DNA of 64,000 nucleotides, taken from assembly GCA_002154585.1 (NCBI GenBank), contig MUNG01000021.1, positions 1 to 64,000 on the forward strand, given 5' to 3'. Position numbers and translations under genes: made by a program. This document shows positions 1 through 9,684 of this stretch, piece by piece. The notes under the pieces were generated by a model. That model was not told where the DNA came from. It made no database searches and was given only the letters and a program-made list of their open reading frames with translations. This stretch comes from Streptomyces pseudogriseolus (GTDB lineage Bacteria; Actinomycetota; Actinomycetes; Streptomycetales; Streptomycetaceae). The first letter of the stretch is position 1; each line of letters opens with the position of its first letter.

Positions 1-1157
1 TCCCCCGCGCCCCGGGCGCCCCACGGACCCCGGAGGGCGTGGTACGCCAGCGTCCCCGCCAGCAGGCACAGCGAGACGGCGTCCCGGAACGCCCGCCGCT
101 TCCCCGACTCCAGCCACGGCCAGGTCACACCCGGCAGCTGCGGCACCAGCGCCAGCCAGAACCCCGGCCGCCGGGTCACCGACCCCGCGTACGGCAGTCC
201 GGCGAGCAGCAGCGGCAGTACGACGAGCAGGTAGTGGTTGTAGGAGGGCCGGGACACCAGGAACGCGGACAGCATCAGCCCGGCGGACGTCTCCGCCAGC
301 CGCAGCGGCTGGGGCCCGGGACCCCGCCACCGCCGGTACGCACACCCCACCCCGACCGCGGCGGCGAGCATGGCCAGCGCCTGGGCCAGAGCCTCCGGCA
401 CCCCGACCCGGGGCAGCACCGCCGCGGGGCCCGCCTCGTACAGACGCAGGAAGGCGTCGTCGGCGGTGAACAGAAAGGGGAGCGTCCGGGTCAGGAACCC
501 GGTGGGGTCCGGCAGGAAGAACGCGGCCACCACCGACGAGACCGCCGGTACCAGCACCACCAGGGCGAGCGCCCCCCACCGGCGGGCGAAGAGGAACAGC
601 AGCGCCATCGGCGCGAGCAGCGGCTTCAGCGCCACCGCCACCCCGATCACCGCGCCCGCCGCGACCCACCGCCCCCGGCTCGCCAGCAGCAGGCACAGCG
701 GCAGCGCCAGCACGGCCGTCACCGTCCAGTTGCCCAGCCGCACCAGCTGGGCGAACGGCGCGAAACCGGCCGCGAGCCCGAGCAGCCCGAGCACCGCAAG
801 CCTGCTGTGCAGTGGCACCCGGTGCGTCAGCAGCGCGCACACCCAGCCGCCCGCGAGCGCCAGGACGACCGCCACCGGCACCAGCACGTCCAGCAGGGAC
901 CGAGGCAGCAGCGCCTGCGGGGCGGCCGCGACCACCGCGCTCGGGAAATAAAGGAAGTGCGCGTCGTCGTACGGCGATCCGCCGTCCAGCCAGGTGCGCG
1001 CCGCGTCCACGACGATGCCGTTGTCCATGCCTCCGTCCGAGGTCACCAGCACCGTATGGGTCGTCAGAGCGGCCATGACCGCCACGAGTCCGGCCCACCA
1101 GCCGAGGCCCGCGGGGCGCACCAACCACCCGGAGATGTCGCTTTTGCCCGTCGCCAT
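1..1157 (-). CDS. GT87-type (DUF2029) polytopic membrane glycosyltransferase, 3' end missing
   Basis: Reading the minus strand from the ATG at 1157 gives an uninterrupted frame of 385 codons to the window edge, so the C-terminus is missing. The protein is strongly hydrophobic with many predicted membrane helices. It has the early acidic pattern MDNGIVVDAARTWLDGGSPY followed by FLYFPSA, typical of GT87/DUF2029 polyprenol-phosphate-dependent mannosyltransferases of actinobacteria, and a later YNHYLLVVLPLLL helix. Such enzymes add sugars to lipids or glycans on the outer face of the membrane; the acceptor cannot be told from sequence. It is divergent from the next gene with about 75 bases between the starts. 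The family call rests on recalled motifs, so the exact substrate class is open. Confidence 0.75.
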   Translation of the reverse strand, partial: MATGKSDISGWLVRPAGLGWWAGLVAVMAALTTHTVLVTSDGGMDNGIVVDAARTWLDGGSPYDDAHFLYFPSAVVAAAPQALLPRSLLDVLVPVAVVLALAGGWVCALLTHRVPLHSRLAVLGLLGLAAGFAPFAQLVRLGNWTVTAVLALPLCLLLASRGRWVAAGAVIGVAVALKPLLAPMALLFLFARRWGALALVVLVPAVSSVVAAFFLPDPTGFLTRTLPFLFTADDAFLRLYEAGPAAVLPRVGVPEALAQALAMLAAAVGVGCAYRRWRGPGPQPLRLAETSAGLMLSAFLVSRPSYNHYLLVVLPLLLAGLPYAGSVTRRPGFWLALVPQLPGVTWPWLESGKRRAFRDAVSLCLLAGTLAYHALRGPWGARGAG

Positions 1158-1218
1158 GGGCGCAACGCTAGGGCCTCGCGCGCCCGTTGAGGCGGACCAG
1201 CACACCCCTTGCCCCGTC

Positions 1219-1231
1219 TAAGATGCGCCCC
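1219..1231 (+). promoter_or_regulatory. Candidate -10 element of a leaderless transcript
   Basis: TAAGAT at 1219-1224 matches the Streptomyces -10 form TAnnnT and lies exactly 7 bases before the ATG at 1232. There is no Shine-Dalgarno sequence before that ATG. Together these suggest that transcription starts at or next to the start codon. No convincing -35 is seen, so this is only a candidate. Confidence 0.4.
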
Positions 1232-2116
1232 ATGAGCTTTGGGCAGGGGGGGTCCTCCCAGCAGTGGGATCCCTGGAAACCGAATTCCCAGCAGCAGCCG
1301 TGGAGCGGCGGCAGCGCCGGCGGGTCACCCGACTGGGCCGCGCTCGCCGACGCGTCCGAGGCGCGCGCCAAGCGCCGCCGGCTGCTGTTCATAGGCGGCG
1401 GCGCACTCGCCGCCGTGGCGATAGGCACCGCAGTGGCGGTCGCCGTCGTGTCCGCGGGCGGCTCCAACCAGGCCTCTCCGGGCGCCGAGTCGCAGCTGCC
1501 CGGCGTCTCCGACCTGCCGAGCCAGACCGGCACGGTGCCGTCGTTCGAGCCGACGAGCGCGCCGCCCCCGCTGGACCCGAAGGACTTCGTCGCCAGCGCC
1601 CAGAAGGACAAGGCGCCGCTGAGCCCCGACATCCTGTTCCCGGGCACGCAGCTGACCATGGGCGACACGGTCTACAAAAAGGGCCCGACCGCCGACACCA
1701 AGAACTGCGCGTCCGCGGCGAAGGCCACGCTCCCCAAGGTCCTCACCACCAACGACTGCACGCGCCTGATCCGCGTCACCTACAGCCGGGACGGCGTGGC
1801 GGTGACGGTCGGCGTGGCGGTCTTCGCGACCGAGGCGCAGGCGACGAAGGCCAAGCAGCAGGCGGACGAGAAGAGCATCGTGAAGTCGCTGTCGGGCGGC
1901 GGGGTGAAGGACTTCTGCGTCGGCGCGGTCTGCCGCTCCACCACCAACGCCTACGGCCGCTACGCCTACTTCACGCTGTCCGGCTTCACCAGCGGCAAGG
2001 ACGTGACGGAGAAGGACAAGGCCGTCTTCAAGACCGGCGACGACCTCCAGGAGTTCACGTACCGTCAGATCCGCCGCAGGGGCGAGGCCCAGGCGTCGGC
2101 GGCAGCGGTCGGCTGA
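1232..2116 (+). CDS. Single-pass membrane protein of unknown function
   Basis: The 294-residue protein has a Gly/Gln/Ser-rich N-terminal tail (about 1-45), an Arg/Lys-rich stop (about 44-50), one membrane helix (about 51-74), a Ser/Pro-rich linker, and an extracellular domain of about 180 residues. That domain contains four Cys residues (NCAS, NDCTRL, DFCVGAVC), probably paired in disulfides. The topology is N-in, C-out. The start at 1232 is preferred because of the leaderless -10 at 1219; an ATG at 1223 is the alternative. The C-terminal domain was not recognised. It sits next to truA, convergent with it, and probably is a conserved streptomycete hypothetical. Confidence 0.8.
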   Translation: MSFGQGGSSQQWDPWKPNSQQQPWSGGSAGGSPDWAALADASEARAKRRRLLFIGGGALAAVAIGTAVAVAVVSAGGSNQASPGAESQLPGVSDLPSQTGTVPSFEPTSAPPPLDPKDFVASAQKDKAPLSPDILFPGTQLTMGDTVYKKGPTADTKNCASAAKATLPKVLTTNDCTRLIRVTYSRDGVAVTVGVAVFATEAQATKAKQQADEKSIVKSLSGGGVKDFCVGAVCRSTTNAYGRYAYFTLSGFTSGKDVTEKDKAVFKTGDDLQEFTYRQIRRRGEAQASAAAVG

Positions 2117-2135
2117 CCCCGCCGCCAGGAGTGGG

Positions 2136-2975
2136 TCAGCAGCAGCCGGCCGACGGCAGCGTCCGCTTGTTGCGCGCCTCGGCGCTGCGGGCCGCGAGGA
2201 GCTCGTCGGCCGGGTAGCCGACCTCCTCCAGGGTCAGGCCGTGCGGGCGTACGACATGGACCGCCGAGTCCCGTACGCCCGCCGCCAGGACCTTCGCGGG
2301 CCAGTCCGGCGTGCGGTGCCCGTCGCCGACGAACAGCAGCGCGCCGATCAGCGAGCGCACCATGTTGTGGCAGAAGGCGTCGGCCCGCACGGTGGCCGTG
2401 ATGATCCCGTCGTCGCCGCGCACGAGACGCAGCTCCTGAAGCGTCCGGATGGTCGTCGCGCCCTCCCGCTTCTTGCAGTAGGCGGCGAAGTCGTGCTCGC
2501 CCAGCAGCCCCCGCGCCGCCTCGTTCATGGCGTCCACGTCCAGCGGCCAGTCGTGCCACAGCACGTGGTTGCGCAACAGCGGGTCGACGCCGCCGGGGTT
2601 GTCGGTGACGCGGTAGGCGTAGCGCCGCCAGATCGCCGAGAAACGGGCGTCGAAGCCCGCCGGGGCCTCCCGCAGCGCCCACACGCGCACGTCCTTCGGC
2701 AGCCGCCCGGCGAGCCGCTTCAGCAGCTTCGCCCGGTGCTCGGCCCAGACCTCCCGCGGCAGATCGACGTGCGCGACCTGCCCGCGCGCGTGCACGCCGG
2801 CGTCGGTCCGCCCCGCCACGGTCAGCTCGTACGTCACCGCGGACCGCGTCACGGTCCGCAGGGCGTCCTCGATCTCCCCCTGCACGGTCCGCCGCCCCCC
2901 GGCCTGCTTGGCCCACCCGGAGAACTCGGTCCCGTCATAGGAAAGATCCAACCGAACCCGCACCACACCACTCAC
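2136..2975 (-). CDS. truA: tRNA pseudouridine(38-40) synthase TruA
   Basis: TruA converts U38, U39 and U40 in the anticodon arm of many tRNAs to pseudouridine. The 279-residue product has the family N-terminus [17 protein letters not shown] and the catalytic motif GRTDAGVHA, whose Asp is at about residue 58. The GTG start at 2975 is preceded by GGAGGGAG with about 7 bases of spacing; the longer frame upstream to 3104 lacks family sequence. It is the last gene in the direction of the ribosomal superoperon, downstream of rplQ, as is usual in actinobacteria, but is separated from it by a hairpin and a dispersed repeat, so it may be transcribed partly on its own. Confidence 0.95.
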   Translation of the reverse strand: MSGVVRVRLDLSYDGTEFSGWAKQAGGRRTVQGEIEDALRTVTRSAVTYELTVAGRTDAGVHARGQVAHVDLPREVWAEHRAKLLKRLAGRLPKDVRVWALREAPAGFDARFSAIWRRYAYRVTDNPGGVDPLLRNHVLWHDWPLDVDAMNEAARGLLGEHDFAAYCKKREGATTIRTLQELRLVRGDDGIITATVRADAFCHNMVRSLIGALLFVGDGHRTPDWPAKVLAAGVRDSAVHVVRPHGLTLEEVGYPADELLAARSAEARNKRTLPSAGCC

Positions 2976-2998
2976 CCGGAACTCCCTCCACCACAAAC

Positions 2999-3034
2999 GA
3001 AGCGGGCCCGCTCCTATGAAAGAAGCGGGCCCGC
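2999..3034 (-). terminator. Hairpin between rplQ and truA
   Basis: The palindromic block AGCGGGCCCGCT occurs twice (3000-3011 and 3024-3035, approximate) separated by CCTATGAAAGA. It can fold as a long stem. There is no T-tract, which is normal for Streptomyces terminators. It lies between rplQ and truA. Confidence 0.5.
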
Positions 3035-3041
3035 TGGTGCG

Positions 3042-3080
3042 CCCTGAAGGGGCGCGGGGAACTGCGCGACAAGCCACGAC
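3042..3080 (+). repeat. Dispersed extragenic motif, copy 1
   Basis: This copy has CCTGAAGGGGCGCGGGGAAC followed by TGCGCGACAAGCCACGAC. The same core recurs at 3731-3775 and, inverted, at 44778-44826. The first part can form a small GC hairpin around GAA. It lies in the rplQ-truA intergenic region, downstream of rplQ. Confidence 0.75.
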
Positions 3081-3122
3081 GGCGCCGCACTGAGGCGACC
3101 GCACAGGCCCCGCCAGAAACGC

Positions 3123-3617
3123 TTACGCGTCCTTCGACTCCTCGGCCGCAGCCTCGTCGTCGCCCTTGGCCGTGTCGACCTTGGTCTCCGCGGCCTCCGC
3201 GTCCTTGGCGGACCGCTTGGTCGCAGCCTCGGCCTCGCCGACCGCGGCCTGCTGCACCGTCAGCGCCTCGACCAGCTCGATGACGGCCATGGGCGCGTTG
3301 TCGCCACGGCGGTTACCGATCTTGGTGATGCGGGTGTAGCCACCGGGACGGTTCTCGTACCGCGGGCCGATCTCGGTGAAGAGCGTGTGGACGATGCTCT
3401 TGTCCGTGATCACCTGGAGCACCTGACGGCGGTTGTGAAGGTCGCCCTTCTTCGCCTTGGTGACCAGACGCTCGGCGTACGGACGCAGCTTGCGCGCCTT
3501 CGCCTCGGTGGTGGTGATGCGGCCGTGCTCGAAAAGCGCCTTCGCGAGGTTCGCGAGCATGAGCTTCTCGTGCGCGGCGCTGCCGCCCAGACGGGCACCC
3601 TTGGTGGGCCTCGGCAT
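3123..3617 (-). CDS. rplQ: 50S ribosomal protein L17
   Basis: The 164-residue protein begins [20 protein letters not shown], the L17 signature, and carries the conserved [20 protein letters not shown] block. The C-terminal 45 residues are an Ala/Glu/Asp/Lys-rich extension found in actinobacterial L17 and absent in the 120-residue E. coli protein. L17 sits near the peptide exit tunnel of the large subunit. The gene follows rpoA, as in most bacteria, after a 167-base gap containing two hairpins, which may allow rplQ and rpoA to be expressed at different levels. Confidence 0.97.
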   Translation of the reverse strand: MPRPTKGARLGGSAAHEKLMLANLAKALFEHGRITTTEAKARKLRPYAERLVTKAKKGDLHNRRQVLQVITDKSIVHTLFTEIGPRYENRPGGYTRITKIGNRRGDNAPMAVIELVEALTVQQAAVGEAEAATKRSAKDAEAAETKVDTAKGDDEAAAEESKDA

Positions 3618-3696
3618 GGTGTATCTCCTAGGTGTCTGCCCCGGCCGTATCAGGTACCGGAGTCAGTATCCGAGCAGGCGGTCGCCTGTCGGAGAT

Positions 3697-3720
3697 CCGG
3701 GGCGCCTTGCGACGCCCCGG
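3697..3720 (-). terminator. Hairpin in rpoA-rplQ gap
   Basis: CCGGGGCG at 3697-3704 pairs with CGCCCCGG at 3713-3720 around an 8-base loop. It lies between the rpoA stop and the rplQ start, so it is more likely an RNA-stabilising or attenuating structure than a full stop. Confidence 0.4.
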
Positions 3721-3725
3721 AGGGT

Positions 3726-3775
3726 CCGCGCCCCGAAGGGGCGCGGGGAACTGCGCGACCAGCCACAGCCGGCCG
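3726..3775 (+). repeat. Dispersed extragenic motif, copy 2
   Basis: CGCGCCCC-GAA-GGGGCGCG forms a 9-base-pair hairpin at 3726-3746. It continues as GGGAACTGCGCGACCAGCCA, then CAGCCGGCCGGCAG. The core is identical to copies 1 and 3 apart from single changes. It sits directly downstream of rpoA. Confidence 0.75.
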
Positions 3776-3784
3776 GCAGCCGAA

Positions 3785-4807
3785 TCAGTACTGCTCGGTC
3801 TCCACGAAGCCCGCGTCCGCGTCGTCATCGGCGCCGAAGGCGTCGGCCGCAGCGGTCGGGTCGAACCCGGGAGGCGAGTCCTTCAGCGCGAGACCCATAC
3901 CGGCCAGCTTGGCCTTGACCTCGTCGATGGACTTCGCACCGAAGTTCCGGATGTCCAGCAGGTCCGCCTCGGACCGCGCGACGAGCTCGCCCACGGAGTG
4001 GATGCCCTCACGCTTGAGGCAGTTGTACGACCGGACGGTGAGCTCGAGCTCCTCGATGGGAAGCGCGAGGTCGGCCGCCAGCGCCGCGTCCGTCGGGGAC
4101 GGACCCATGTCGATGCCCTCGGCGTCGATGTTCAGCTCGCGGGCGAGACCGAACAGCTCGACCAGGGTCTTGCCCGCCGACGCCATGGCGTCACGCGGCC
4201 GCATGGCCTGCTTGGTCTCGACGTCGACGATCAGCTTGTCGAAGTCGGTCCGCTGCTCGACACGGGTGGCCTCGACCTTGTACGTGACCTTGAGAACCGG
4301 CGAGTAGATCGAGTCGACCGGGATGCGACCGATCTCCTGACCGACCTGCTTGTTCTGCACGGCGGAGACGTAGCCGCGACCGCGCTCGACGGTCAGCTCC
4401 ATCTCCAGCTTGCCCTTGCCGTTGAGCGTGGCGAGGACGAGGTCCGGGTTGTGCACCTCGACACCGGCCGGGGGCGCGATGTCGGCGGCGGTGACCAGAC
4501 CCGGGCCCTGCTTGCGCAGGTACATCACAACCGGCTCGTCGTGCTCGGACGAGACGACCAGCTGCTTGATGTTGAGGATCAGGTCGGTGACGTCCTCCTT
4601 GACGCCCGGCACGGTGGTGAACTCGTGCAGGACGCCGTCGATGCGGATGCTGGTGACAGCGGCTCCGGGGATCGACGACAGGAGGGTGCGGCGGAGGGAG
4701 TTGCCGAGGGTGTAGCCGAAGCCCGGCTCCAGCGGCTCGATCACGAACCGGGAGCGGAATTCGTCGACGACCTCTTCGGTCAACGAGGGACGCTGAGCGA
4801 TCAGCAT
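3785..4807 (-). CDS. rpoA: DNA-directed RNA polymerase subunit alpha
   Basis: The alpha subunit dimerises to start assembly of RNA polymerase and contacts upstream promoter DNA and activators. The 340-residue protein has the N-terminal assembly domain (about 1-235; [20 protein letters not shown]) and the C-terminal HhH DNA-binding domain (about 250-320; [20 protein letters not shown]). The C-terminus is an acidic tail. It follows rpsK after a 154-base gap that contains a hairpin, and precedes rplQ, the standard alpha-operon order. Confidence 0.98.
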   Translation of the reverse strand: MLIAQRPSLTEEVVDEFRSRFVIEPLEPGFGYTLGNSLRRTLLSSIPGAAVTSIRIDGVLHEFTTVPGVKEDVTDLILNIKQLVVSSEHDEPVVMYLRKQGPGLVTAADIAPPAGVEVHNPDLVLATLNGKGKLEMELTVERGRGYVSAVQNKQVGQEIGRIPVDSIYSPVLKVTYKVEATRVEQRTDFDKLIVDVETKQAMRPRDAMASAGKTLVELFGLARELNIDAEGIDMGPSPTDAALAADLALPIEELELTVRSYNCLKREGIHSVGELVARSEADLLDIRNFGAKSIDEVKAKLAGMGLALKDSPPGFDPTAAADAFGADDDADAGFVETEQY

Positions 4808-4896
4808 GAGTGGATCAGATCCTTCTTTCGTGGACGCCCGCTATTTGACGTCCGACGGAAACCGCACCCGTGACGAGTGCGGGTACTGCAAGGGTA

Positions 4897-4930
4897 CGGG
4901 CGATACGGCCCTTACGAGCCGTACCGCCCG
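4897..4930 (-). terminator. Hairpin between rpsK and rpoA
   Basis: CGGGCGATACGGC (4897-4909) pairs with GCCGTACCGCCCG (4918-4930) with one mismatch and an 8-base loop. It could attenuate transcription into rpoA or mark a processing site. Confidence 0.45.
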
Positions 4931-4961
4931 GAACCCGAAGCCTGCGCGAAGCAGCCGTGCG

Positions 4962-5366
4962 TCAGACGCGACGACGCTTCGGCGGACGGCAGCCGTTGTG
5001 CGGGGTCGGGGTGACGTCCTGGATGGAGCCGACCTCGAGGCCCGTGGCCTGCAGGGAGCGGATGGCGGTCTCACGACCGGAACCCGGGCCCTTGACGAAC
5101 ACGTCGACCTTGCGCATGCCGTGCTCCTGGGCGCGGCGGGCGGCCGACTCGGCGGCCATCTGCGCGGCGAACGGCGTGGACTTCCGGGAGCCCTTGAAGC
5201 CGACGTGGCCGGCGGAGGCCCAGGAGATCACGTTGCCGGACGGGTCCGTGATCGAGACGATCGTGTTGTTGAACGTGCTCTTGATGTGCGCGTGGCCGTG
5301 AGCGACGTTCTTCTTTTCCTTGCGGCGCACCTTCTTGGCAGCGCCCTGACGACCCTTGGGGGGCAT
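4962..5366 (-). CDS. rpsK: 30S ribosomal protein S11
   Basis: This 134-residue protein has the S11 hallmarks [20 protein letters not shown], the central [12 protein letters not shown] block and the C-terminal [19 protein letters not shown]11 binds 16S rRNA in the platform of the small subunit near the Shine-Dalgarno helix. The N-terminus is Lys/Arg-rich, as in other actinobacteria. It lies 66 bases after rpsM in the alpha operon. Confidence 0.98.
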   Translation of the reverse strand: MPPKGRQGAAKKVRRKEKKNVAHGHAHIKSTFNNTIVSITDPSGNVISWASAGHVGFKGSRKSTPFAAQMAAESAARRAQEHGMRKVDVFVKGPGSGRETAIRSLQATGLEVGSIQDVTPTPHNGCRPPKRRRV

Positions 5367-5432
5367 CTGTACTCCTACGGGAGGTGGTCGGTCCTACAGC
5401 GAAGACCGCTGGACGGCGAAGTCCGCTGAGGA

Positions 5433-5813
5433 CTACTTCTTGCCCGGCTTCTTCTTGCCGGCGATGGCGCGACGCGGGCCCTTGCGGGTACGCGCGTTGG
5501 TGCTGGTGCGCTGACCGCGGACGGGGAGACCGCGACGGTGACGCAGACCCTGGTAGGTGCCGATCTCGACCTTGCGGCGGATGTCGGCCTGGATCTCGCG
5601 ACGGAGGTCACCCTCGGTCTTGATGTTGTTGTCGACGTACTCGCGGATGGCGACCAGCTGCTCTTCGGTCAGGTCGCGGACGCGGGTGTTCGGGTCGACG
5701 CCGGTGGCGGCCAGCGTCTGCTGCGAAAGGGTCCGGCCGATGCCGAACACGTAGGTGAGGGCGATCTCCACGCGCTTTTCGCGCGGGATGTCAACACCGG
5801 AAACGCGTGCCAT
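5433..5813 (-). CDS. rpsM: 30S ribosomal protein S13
   Basis: The 126-residue product begins [20 protein letters not shown] and contains the conserved [20 protein letters not shown] motif near its end, with a Lys-rich tail. S13 contacts the P-site tRNA and bridges to the large subunit. Genes rpmJ, rpsM and rpsK follow one another in the usual alpha-operon order, with a 192-base gap to rpmJ. Confidence 0.98.
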   Translation of the reverse strand: MARVSGVDIPREKRVEIALTYVFGIGRTLSQQTLAATGVDPNTRVRDLTEEQLVAIREYVDNNIKTEGDLRREIQADIRRKVEIGTYQGLRHRRGLPVRGQRTSTNARTRKGPRRAIAGKKKPGKK

Positions 5814-5889
5814 TCAATGGCTCCAGTTGGTTGTCGGAGGTCTTCCACAGAACCGGCTCCCCGCCCGCCGTACCAGGTACGGGCCGGGT

Positions 5890-5929
5890 CCCCGGCCTCC
5901 GAGCCGGGGGTGTCGAGCCGTGCGGCTCG
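5890..5929 (-). terminator. Two adjacent hairpins between rpmJ and rpsM
   Basis: CCCCGGC (5890-5896) pairs with GCCGGGG (5903-5909), and CGAGCCG (5914-5920) with CGGCTCG (5923-5929). Both lie in the 192-base gap before rpsM and could stabilise or attenuate the message. Confidence 0.35.
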
Positions 5930-6005
5930 GGTCCTGCGTATGAACGTGTGTTGCTCGCGTCGCGCGAAGTCTGCGGGAGGCGCAGAGGGTGGATCAGTGC
6001 TGCGG

Positions 6006-6119
6006 TCAGCCCTGGCGCTGCTTGTGGCGCGGGTTGTCGCAGATGACCATGACCCGACCGTGACGGCGGATCACCCTGCACTTGTCGCAGATCTTCTTGA
6101 CGCTCGGCTTGACCTTCAT
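6006..6119 (-). CDS. rpmJ: 50S ribosomal protein L36
   Basis: The 37-residue product begins [20 protein letters not shown] and ends NPRHKQRQG. It keeps the zinc-ribbon ligands CDKC and C-D-N-P-R-H (Cys11, Cys14, Cys27, His32), so it is the zinc-binding (C+) form rather than the zinc-independent paralogue that Zur represses. It lies 59 bases downstream of infA, the standard order. Confidence 0.97.
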   Translation of the reverse strand: MKVKPSVKKICDKCRVIRRHGRVMVICDNPRHKQRQG

Positions 6120-6178
6120 GGGTGTGAGGTTCTCCGGGTCAGTGCCATCACCCCGGCGGGCCGGGGCGCGGGCAAGAT

Positions 6179-6400
6179 CTACTTGTACCGGTAGACGATC
6201 CGGCCACGCGTGAGGTCGTACGGAGACAGCTCCACCACGACCCGGTCGTCAGGGAGGATGCGGATGTAGTGCATGCGCATCTTGCCGCTGATGTGTGCCA
6301 GGACCTGGTGGCCGTTCTGGAGCTCGACCCTGAACATGGCGTTCGGCAGAGACTCGACGACAGTGCCCTCGATCTCGATGGCACCTTGCTTCTTGGCCAC
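6179..6400 (-). CDS. infA: Translation initiation factor IF-1
   Basis: IF-1 binds the A site of the small subunit during initiation. The 73-residue protein is a single S1/OB fold ([20 protein letters not shown] at the start, [16 protein letters not shown] at the end), full length for the family. It sits between map and rpmJ. The 149-base upstream gap to map probably contains a promoter, though no strong match is visible. Confidence 0.98.
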   Translation of the reverse strand: MAKKQGAIEIEGTVVESLPNAMFRVELQNGHQVLAHISGKMRMHYIRILPDDRVVVELSPYDLTRGRIVYRYK

Positions 6401-6549
6401 GCTTCGCCCTTCGAATCGACTACCTTGATCGACTCTTCAGTACACCGTGACCACATGCGGACATGCGGGTGCACCAGAGCCGACGAGTCAGTCTACGTCA
6501 GCGCACCCGGAAACACGAATCGAAGAATCCTGCCCCACCCGGGAGATCC

Positions 6550-7386
6550 TTAACCGAGCGGGTCCGGTGCCGCCGTGATGCCCAGTTCCGCCAGCTTCGC
6601 CCTGCCGCCGTCGGGCGCCGTCAGGACCAGAGGGCCCTGCTCGGTCAGGGCCACCGAGTGCTCCCAGTGCGAGGACCAGGTGCCGTCGGTGGTGATGACC
6701 GTCCAGTCGTCCGAGAGGACCTCGGTGCGGGGGGTGCCGAGGGAGACCATCGGCTCGATCGCCAGGCAGAAGCCGGGAACCAGCTTCGGGCCCTTCCCGC
6801 GCTTGCGGTCGACGTAGTTCAGCAGGTGCGGGTCCATGTGCATCTCGGTGCCGATGCCGTGGCCGCCGTAGTCCTCGATGATCCCGTACTTGCCGCCGCC
6901 GGGCTTCGGCTGGCGGCGGATGTACGTCTCGATCGCGCGGGAGACGTCGACCAGCCGGTTGCCCTGCTTCATCGCCGCGATGCCGGCCCACATCGACTCC
7001 TCGGTGACCCGGGAGAGCTCGACCAGCTCCGGGGAGTGACCGGAGCCGACGAAGGCGGTGTAGGCGGCGTCGCCGTGCCAGCCGTCGACGATGGCGCCGC
7101 AGTCGATGGAGATGATGTCCCCGTCCTTGAGGACCACGTCGTCGGACGGGATGCCGTGCACCACGACCTCGTTCACCGAGGTGCAGATGGTGGCGGGGAA
7201 GCCGCCGTAGCCGAGGAAGTTCGGCTTGGCGTTGTGCTCGGCGAGCACCTTGCGGGCGACCTGGTCCAGATCCTTGGTGGACGCCCCGGGCACGGCCGCC
7301 TCGCGGGTGGCCGCGTGGATGGCGGCGACGACCAGCCCCGCCTCGCGCATCTTGGCGATCTGCTCAGGGCTCTTGATCTGCACCAT
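6550..7386 (-). CDS. map: Type I methionine aminopeptidase
   Basis: This enzyme removes the initiator Met from nascent proteins. The 278-residue protein has the pita-bread fold with metal ligands visible in IDCGAIVDGWHGDAA (two Asp), GHGIGTEMHMDP (His) and EPMVSLG (Glu), and a final Glu near WSSHWEHS. The start MVQIKSPEQIAKMREAG at 7386 matches the family N-terminus; the frame runs upstream to 7488 without family sequence. It follows adk after a hairpin, in the order secY-adk-map-infA. Streptomyces usually have further map paralogues elsewhere. Confidence 0.95.
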   Translation of the reverse strand: MVQIKSPEQIAKMREAGLVVAAIHAATREAAVPGASTKDLDQVARKVLAEHNAKPNFLGYGGFPATICTSVNEVVVHGIPSDDVVLKDGDIISIDCGAIVDGWHGDAAYTAFVGSGHSPELVELSRVTEESMWAGIAAMKQGNRLVDVSRAIETYIRRQPKPGGGKYGIIEDYGGHGIGTEMHMDPHLLNYVDRKRGKGPKLVPGFCLAIEPMVSLGTPRTEVLSDDWTVITTDGTWSSHWEHSVALTEQGPLVLTAPDGGRAKLAELGITAAPDPLG

Positions 7387-7490
7387 GGGGACGACGGCCT
7401 TTCTGGACCAGTGGGGTACGGACGCTTCCAACGATACGGGCGGGCGCCGCCCGGGTGCCGCGCGGACGGCGGCACGGACCCCGCCCACGC

Positions 7491-7526
7491 CACAGCCGCG
7501 GTCCCTCGGGGGGAACCGCGGCTGTG
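7491..7526 (-). terminator. Hairpin between adk and map
   Basis: CACAGCCGCGGT pairs with ACCGCGGCTGTG (12 bp) around a 12-base loop. It sits between the adk stop (7544) and the map start (7386) and is a plausible terminator or attenuator. Confidence 0.6.
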
Positions 7527-7543
7527 CAAGGCGGCGGGACGGA

Positions 7544-8197
7544 CTACTGGCCGCTCTTCAGCGCCTCCAGCGCCCGGCCGGTGACCTCGTCGACGGGACC
7601 CATCGCGGAGATGGTCACCACCAGGCCCTGGGCCCGGTAGTAGTCGATGATCGGCTCGGTCTGCGTGTGGTACACCTCCAGGCGCGTGCGGACGGTCTCC
7701 TCGGAGTCGTCGTCGCGCTGGTACAGCTCACCGCCGCAGTGGTCGCAGACGCCGTCCTGCTTCGGCGGGCTGTAGGTGACGTGGAAGACGTGCGCGGAGT
7801 CCTTGCGGCAGACGCGCCGCCCGGCGATCCGCTTCACGACCTCGTCCTCGGGGGCCTCGAGGTCGAGCACCGCGTCCAGCTTGATGCCCTCGGTCTTCAG
7901 CAGCTCGTCCAGCGCCTCGGCCTGCGACACGTTGCGCGGGAAGCCGTCCAGCAGGAAGCCGCCCTCGGCGTCGGGCTGCGCCATGCGGTCCTTGGCCATG
8001 GCGATGGTGACCTCGTCGGGGACGAGGTTCCCGGCGTCCATGTAGGACTTGGCGAGCTTGCCGAGCTCGGTCTGCCGGCTGATGTTGGCGCGGAACAGGT
8101 CGCCCGTGGAGATGTGCGGGATGCGCAGTTTCTCGGCAAGGCGGGTTGCCTGTGTGCCCTTCCCAGCACCCGGCGGCCCGACGAGGACGATTCGCAT
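7544..8197 (-). CDS. adk: Adenylate kinase
   Basis: Adk interconverts ATP + AMP and 2 ADP. The 217-residue protein has the P-loop [12 protein letters not shown] at residues 7-18, the AMP-binding GDLFRANI and [15 protein letters not shown] blocks, and the long LID form with CRKDS and CDHCGG Cys residues, which suggests a structural zinc. Its ATG overlaps the secY stop codon by one base (TGATG), so translation is coupled to secY. Confidence 0.98.
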   Translation of the reverse strand: MRIVLVGPPGAGKGTQATRLAEKLRIPHISTGDLFRANISRQTELGKLAKSYMDAGNLVPDEVTIAMAKDRMAQPDAEGGFLLDGFPRNVSQAEALDELLKTEGIKLDAVLDLEAPEDEVVKRIAGRRVCRKDSAHVFHVTYSPPKQDGVCDHCGGELYQRDDDSEETVRTRLEVYHTQTEPIIDYYRAQGLVVTISAMGPVDEVTGRALEALKSGQ

Positions 8198-9510
8198 CAG
8201 CGGAGGAACCCTTCGTAATTGCGCTGCTGGAGCTGGCTCTCGATCTGCTTCACCGTCTCGAGACCGACACCCACGATGATCAGGATGCTCGTCCCGCCGA
8301 ACGGGAAGTTCTGGTTTGCCCCGAAACCAACCAACGCCATCGTCGGTACGAGAGCGATCAGACCCAAGTACAGCGAACCCGGCCAGGTGATCCGGTTGAG
8401 TACGTAGCTCAGGTACTCAGCGGTCGGTCGGCCAGCCCGGATGCCCGGGATGAAGCCACCATACTTCTTCATGTTGTCCGCGACTTCCTCGGGGTTGAAC
8501 GAGATGGCCACGTAGAAGAACGCGAAGAAGACGATGAGCAAGAAGTACAGCGTCACGTAGATCGGGTGGTCACCGCGGACGAGGTGCGCCTCGATCCAGG
8601 TCTTCCAGCCCGAGGTGCCGCTGGAGAACTGCGCGATCAGCGCCGGGATGTACAGCAGCGACGACGCGAAGATGACCGGGATCACACCGGCCTGGTTGAC
8701 CTTCAGCGGGATGTAGGTCGACGTGCCGCCGTAGCTGCGGCGGCCGATCATGCGCTTCGCGTACTGGACGGGGATACGGCGCTGGGCCTGCTCGACGAAG
8801 ACGACCAGGCCGACCATGACCAGGCCGACGGCGATGACGGTGCCGAACTCGATCCAGCCGTCCGCCAGGCTGCCCTGCTCCTTGATGGCCCACAGGGCGG
8901 AGGGGAAGGTGGCGGCGATCGAGATGAACATCAGGATCGACATGCCGTTGCCGATGCCGCGGTCGGTGATCAGCTCACCGAGCCACATGACCACGGCCGT
9001 GCCGGCGGTCATGGTGATGACCATGGTGATGGTCACGAAGATCGACTGGTCCGGGACGATCTGGCTCGCGACCGGGCAGCCCTGGAAGAGGGCGCCGCTG
9101 CGGGCGGTGGCCACCAGGCCGGTGCCCTGGAGGATGGCGAGCGCGACCGTCAGGTAACGCGTGTACTGCGTGATCTTCGCCGTGCCGGCCTGCCCCTCCT
9201 TCTTCAGGGCTTCCAGGCGCGGGATCACCACGGTCAGCAGCTGCAGAATGATGCTCGCGGTGATGTACGGCATGATGCCGAGCGCGAAGACCGTGATCTG
9301 GAGCAGCGCGCCGCCGCTGAACATGTTCACCAGACCGAACAGGCCCTGGTTCGCCTGGGCGGCGTCGATACAGGTCTGGACGTTCCGGTAGTCCACACCC
9401 GGGATGGGGATGTGCGTACCGACGCGGTACACCACGATGATGCCGAGCGTGAAGAGCAGCTTCTTGCGCAGGTCGGGCGTCTTGAACGCCCGGGCGAACG
9501 CGGTGAGCAC
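8197..9510 (-). CDS. secY: Protein translocase subunit SecY
   Basis: SecY forms the protein-conducting channel for Sec export and membrane insertion. The 437-residue protein has about 10 membrane helices. Signature blocks include the early GVDYRNV plug-region sequence, [17 protein letters not shown] and the cytoplasmic [19 protein letters not shown] loop. A 243-base gap with a strong perfect hairpin separates it from rplO, so secY-adk probably has its own promoter. Confidence 0.98.
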   Translation of the reverse strand: MLTAFARAFKTPDLRKKLLFTLGIIVVYRVGTHIPIPGVDYRNVQTCIDAAQANQGLFGLVNMFSGGALLQITVFALGIMPYITASIILQLLTVVIPRLEALKKEGQAGTAKITQYTRYLTVALAILQGTGLVATARSGALFQGCPVASQIVPDQSIFVTITMVITMTAGTAVVMWLGELITDRGIGNGMSILMFISIAATFPSALWAIKEQGSLADGWIEFGTVIAVGLVMVGLVVFVEQAQRRIPVQYAKRMIGRRSYGGTSTYIPLKVNQAGVIPVIFASSLLYIPALIAQFSSGTSGWKTWIEAHLVRGDHPIYVTLYFLLIVFFAFFYVAISFNPEEVADNMKKYGGFIPGIRAGRPTAEYLSYVLNRITWPGSLYLGLIALVPTMALVGFGANQNFPFGGTSILIIVGVGLETVKQIESQLQQRNYEGFLR

Positions 9511-9684
9511 GGTGCCTCCTGCGACCCCCCGCGCAACTGCGTCAAGGGTGATGGTCTGAGATTCCGACTGAGGACGAATTCTTAACGGTCAACTGCCGCC
9601 CTGAGTGCCCCGCGTGGGGCTCCCGAGGTGAATGGGCAGCGCAGGCCACCTTACCGGCGACACCACCGCCCTAGGAACGACCAA

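Noticed and set aside
39..1190. Plus-strand ORF of 383 codons at the left edge
   Set aside because: Gln/Arg/Pro-rich shadow of the membrane glycosyltransferase on the minus strand, which has good helices and codon use.
6401..6549. infA promoter with TAGACT as -10
   Set aside because: The matching -35 (TTCGTG) is poor and other TAnnnT hexamers occur nearby, so no site could be chosen.
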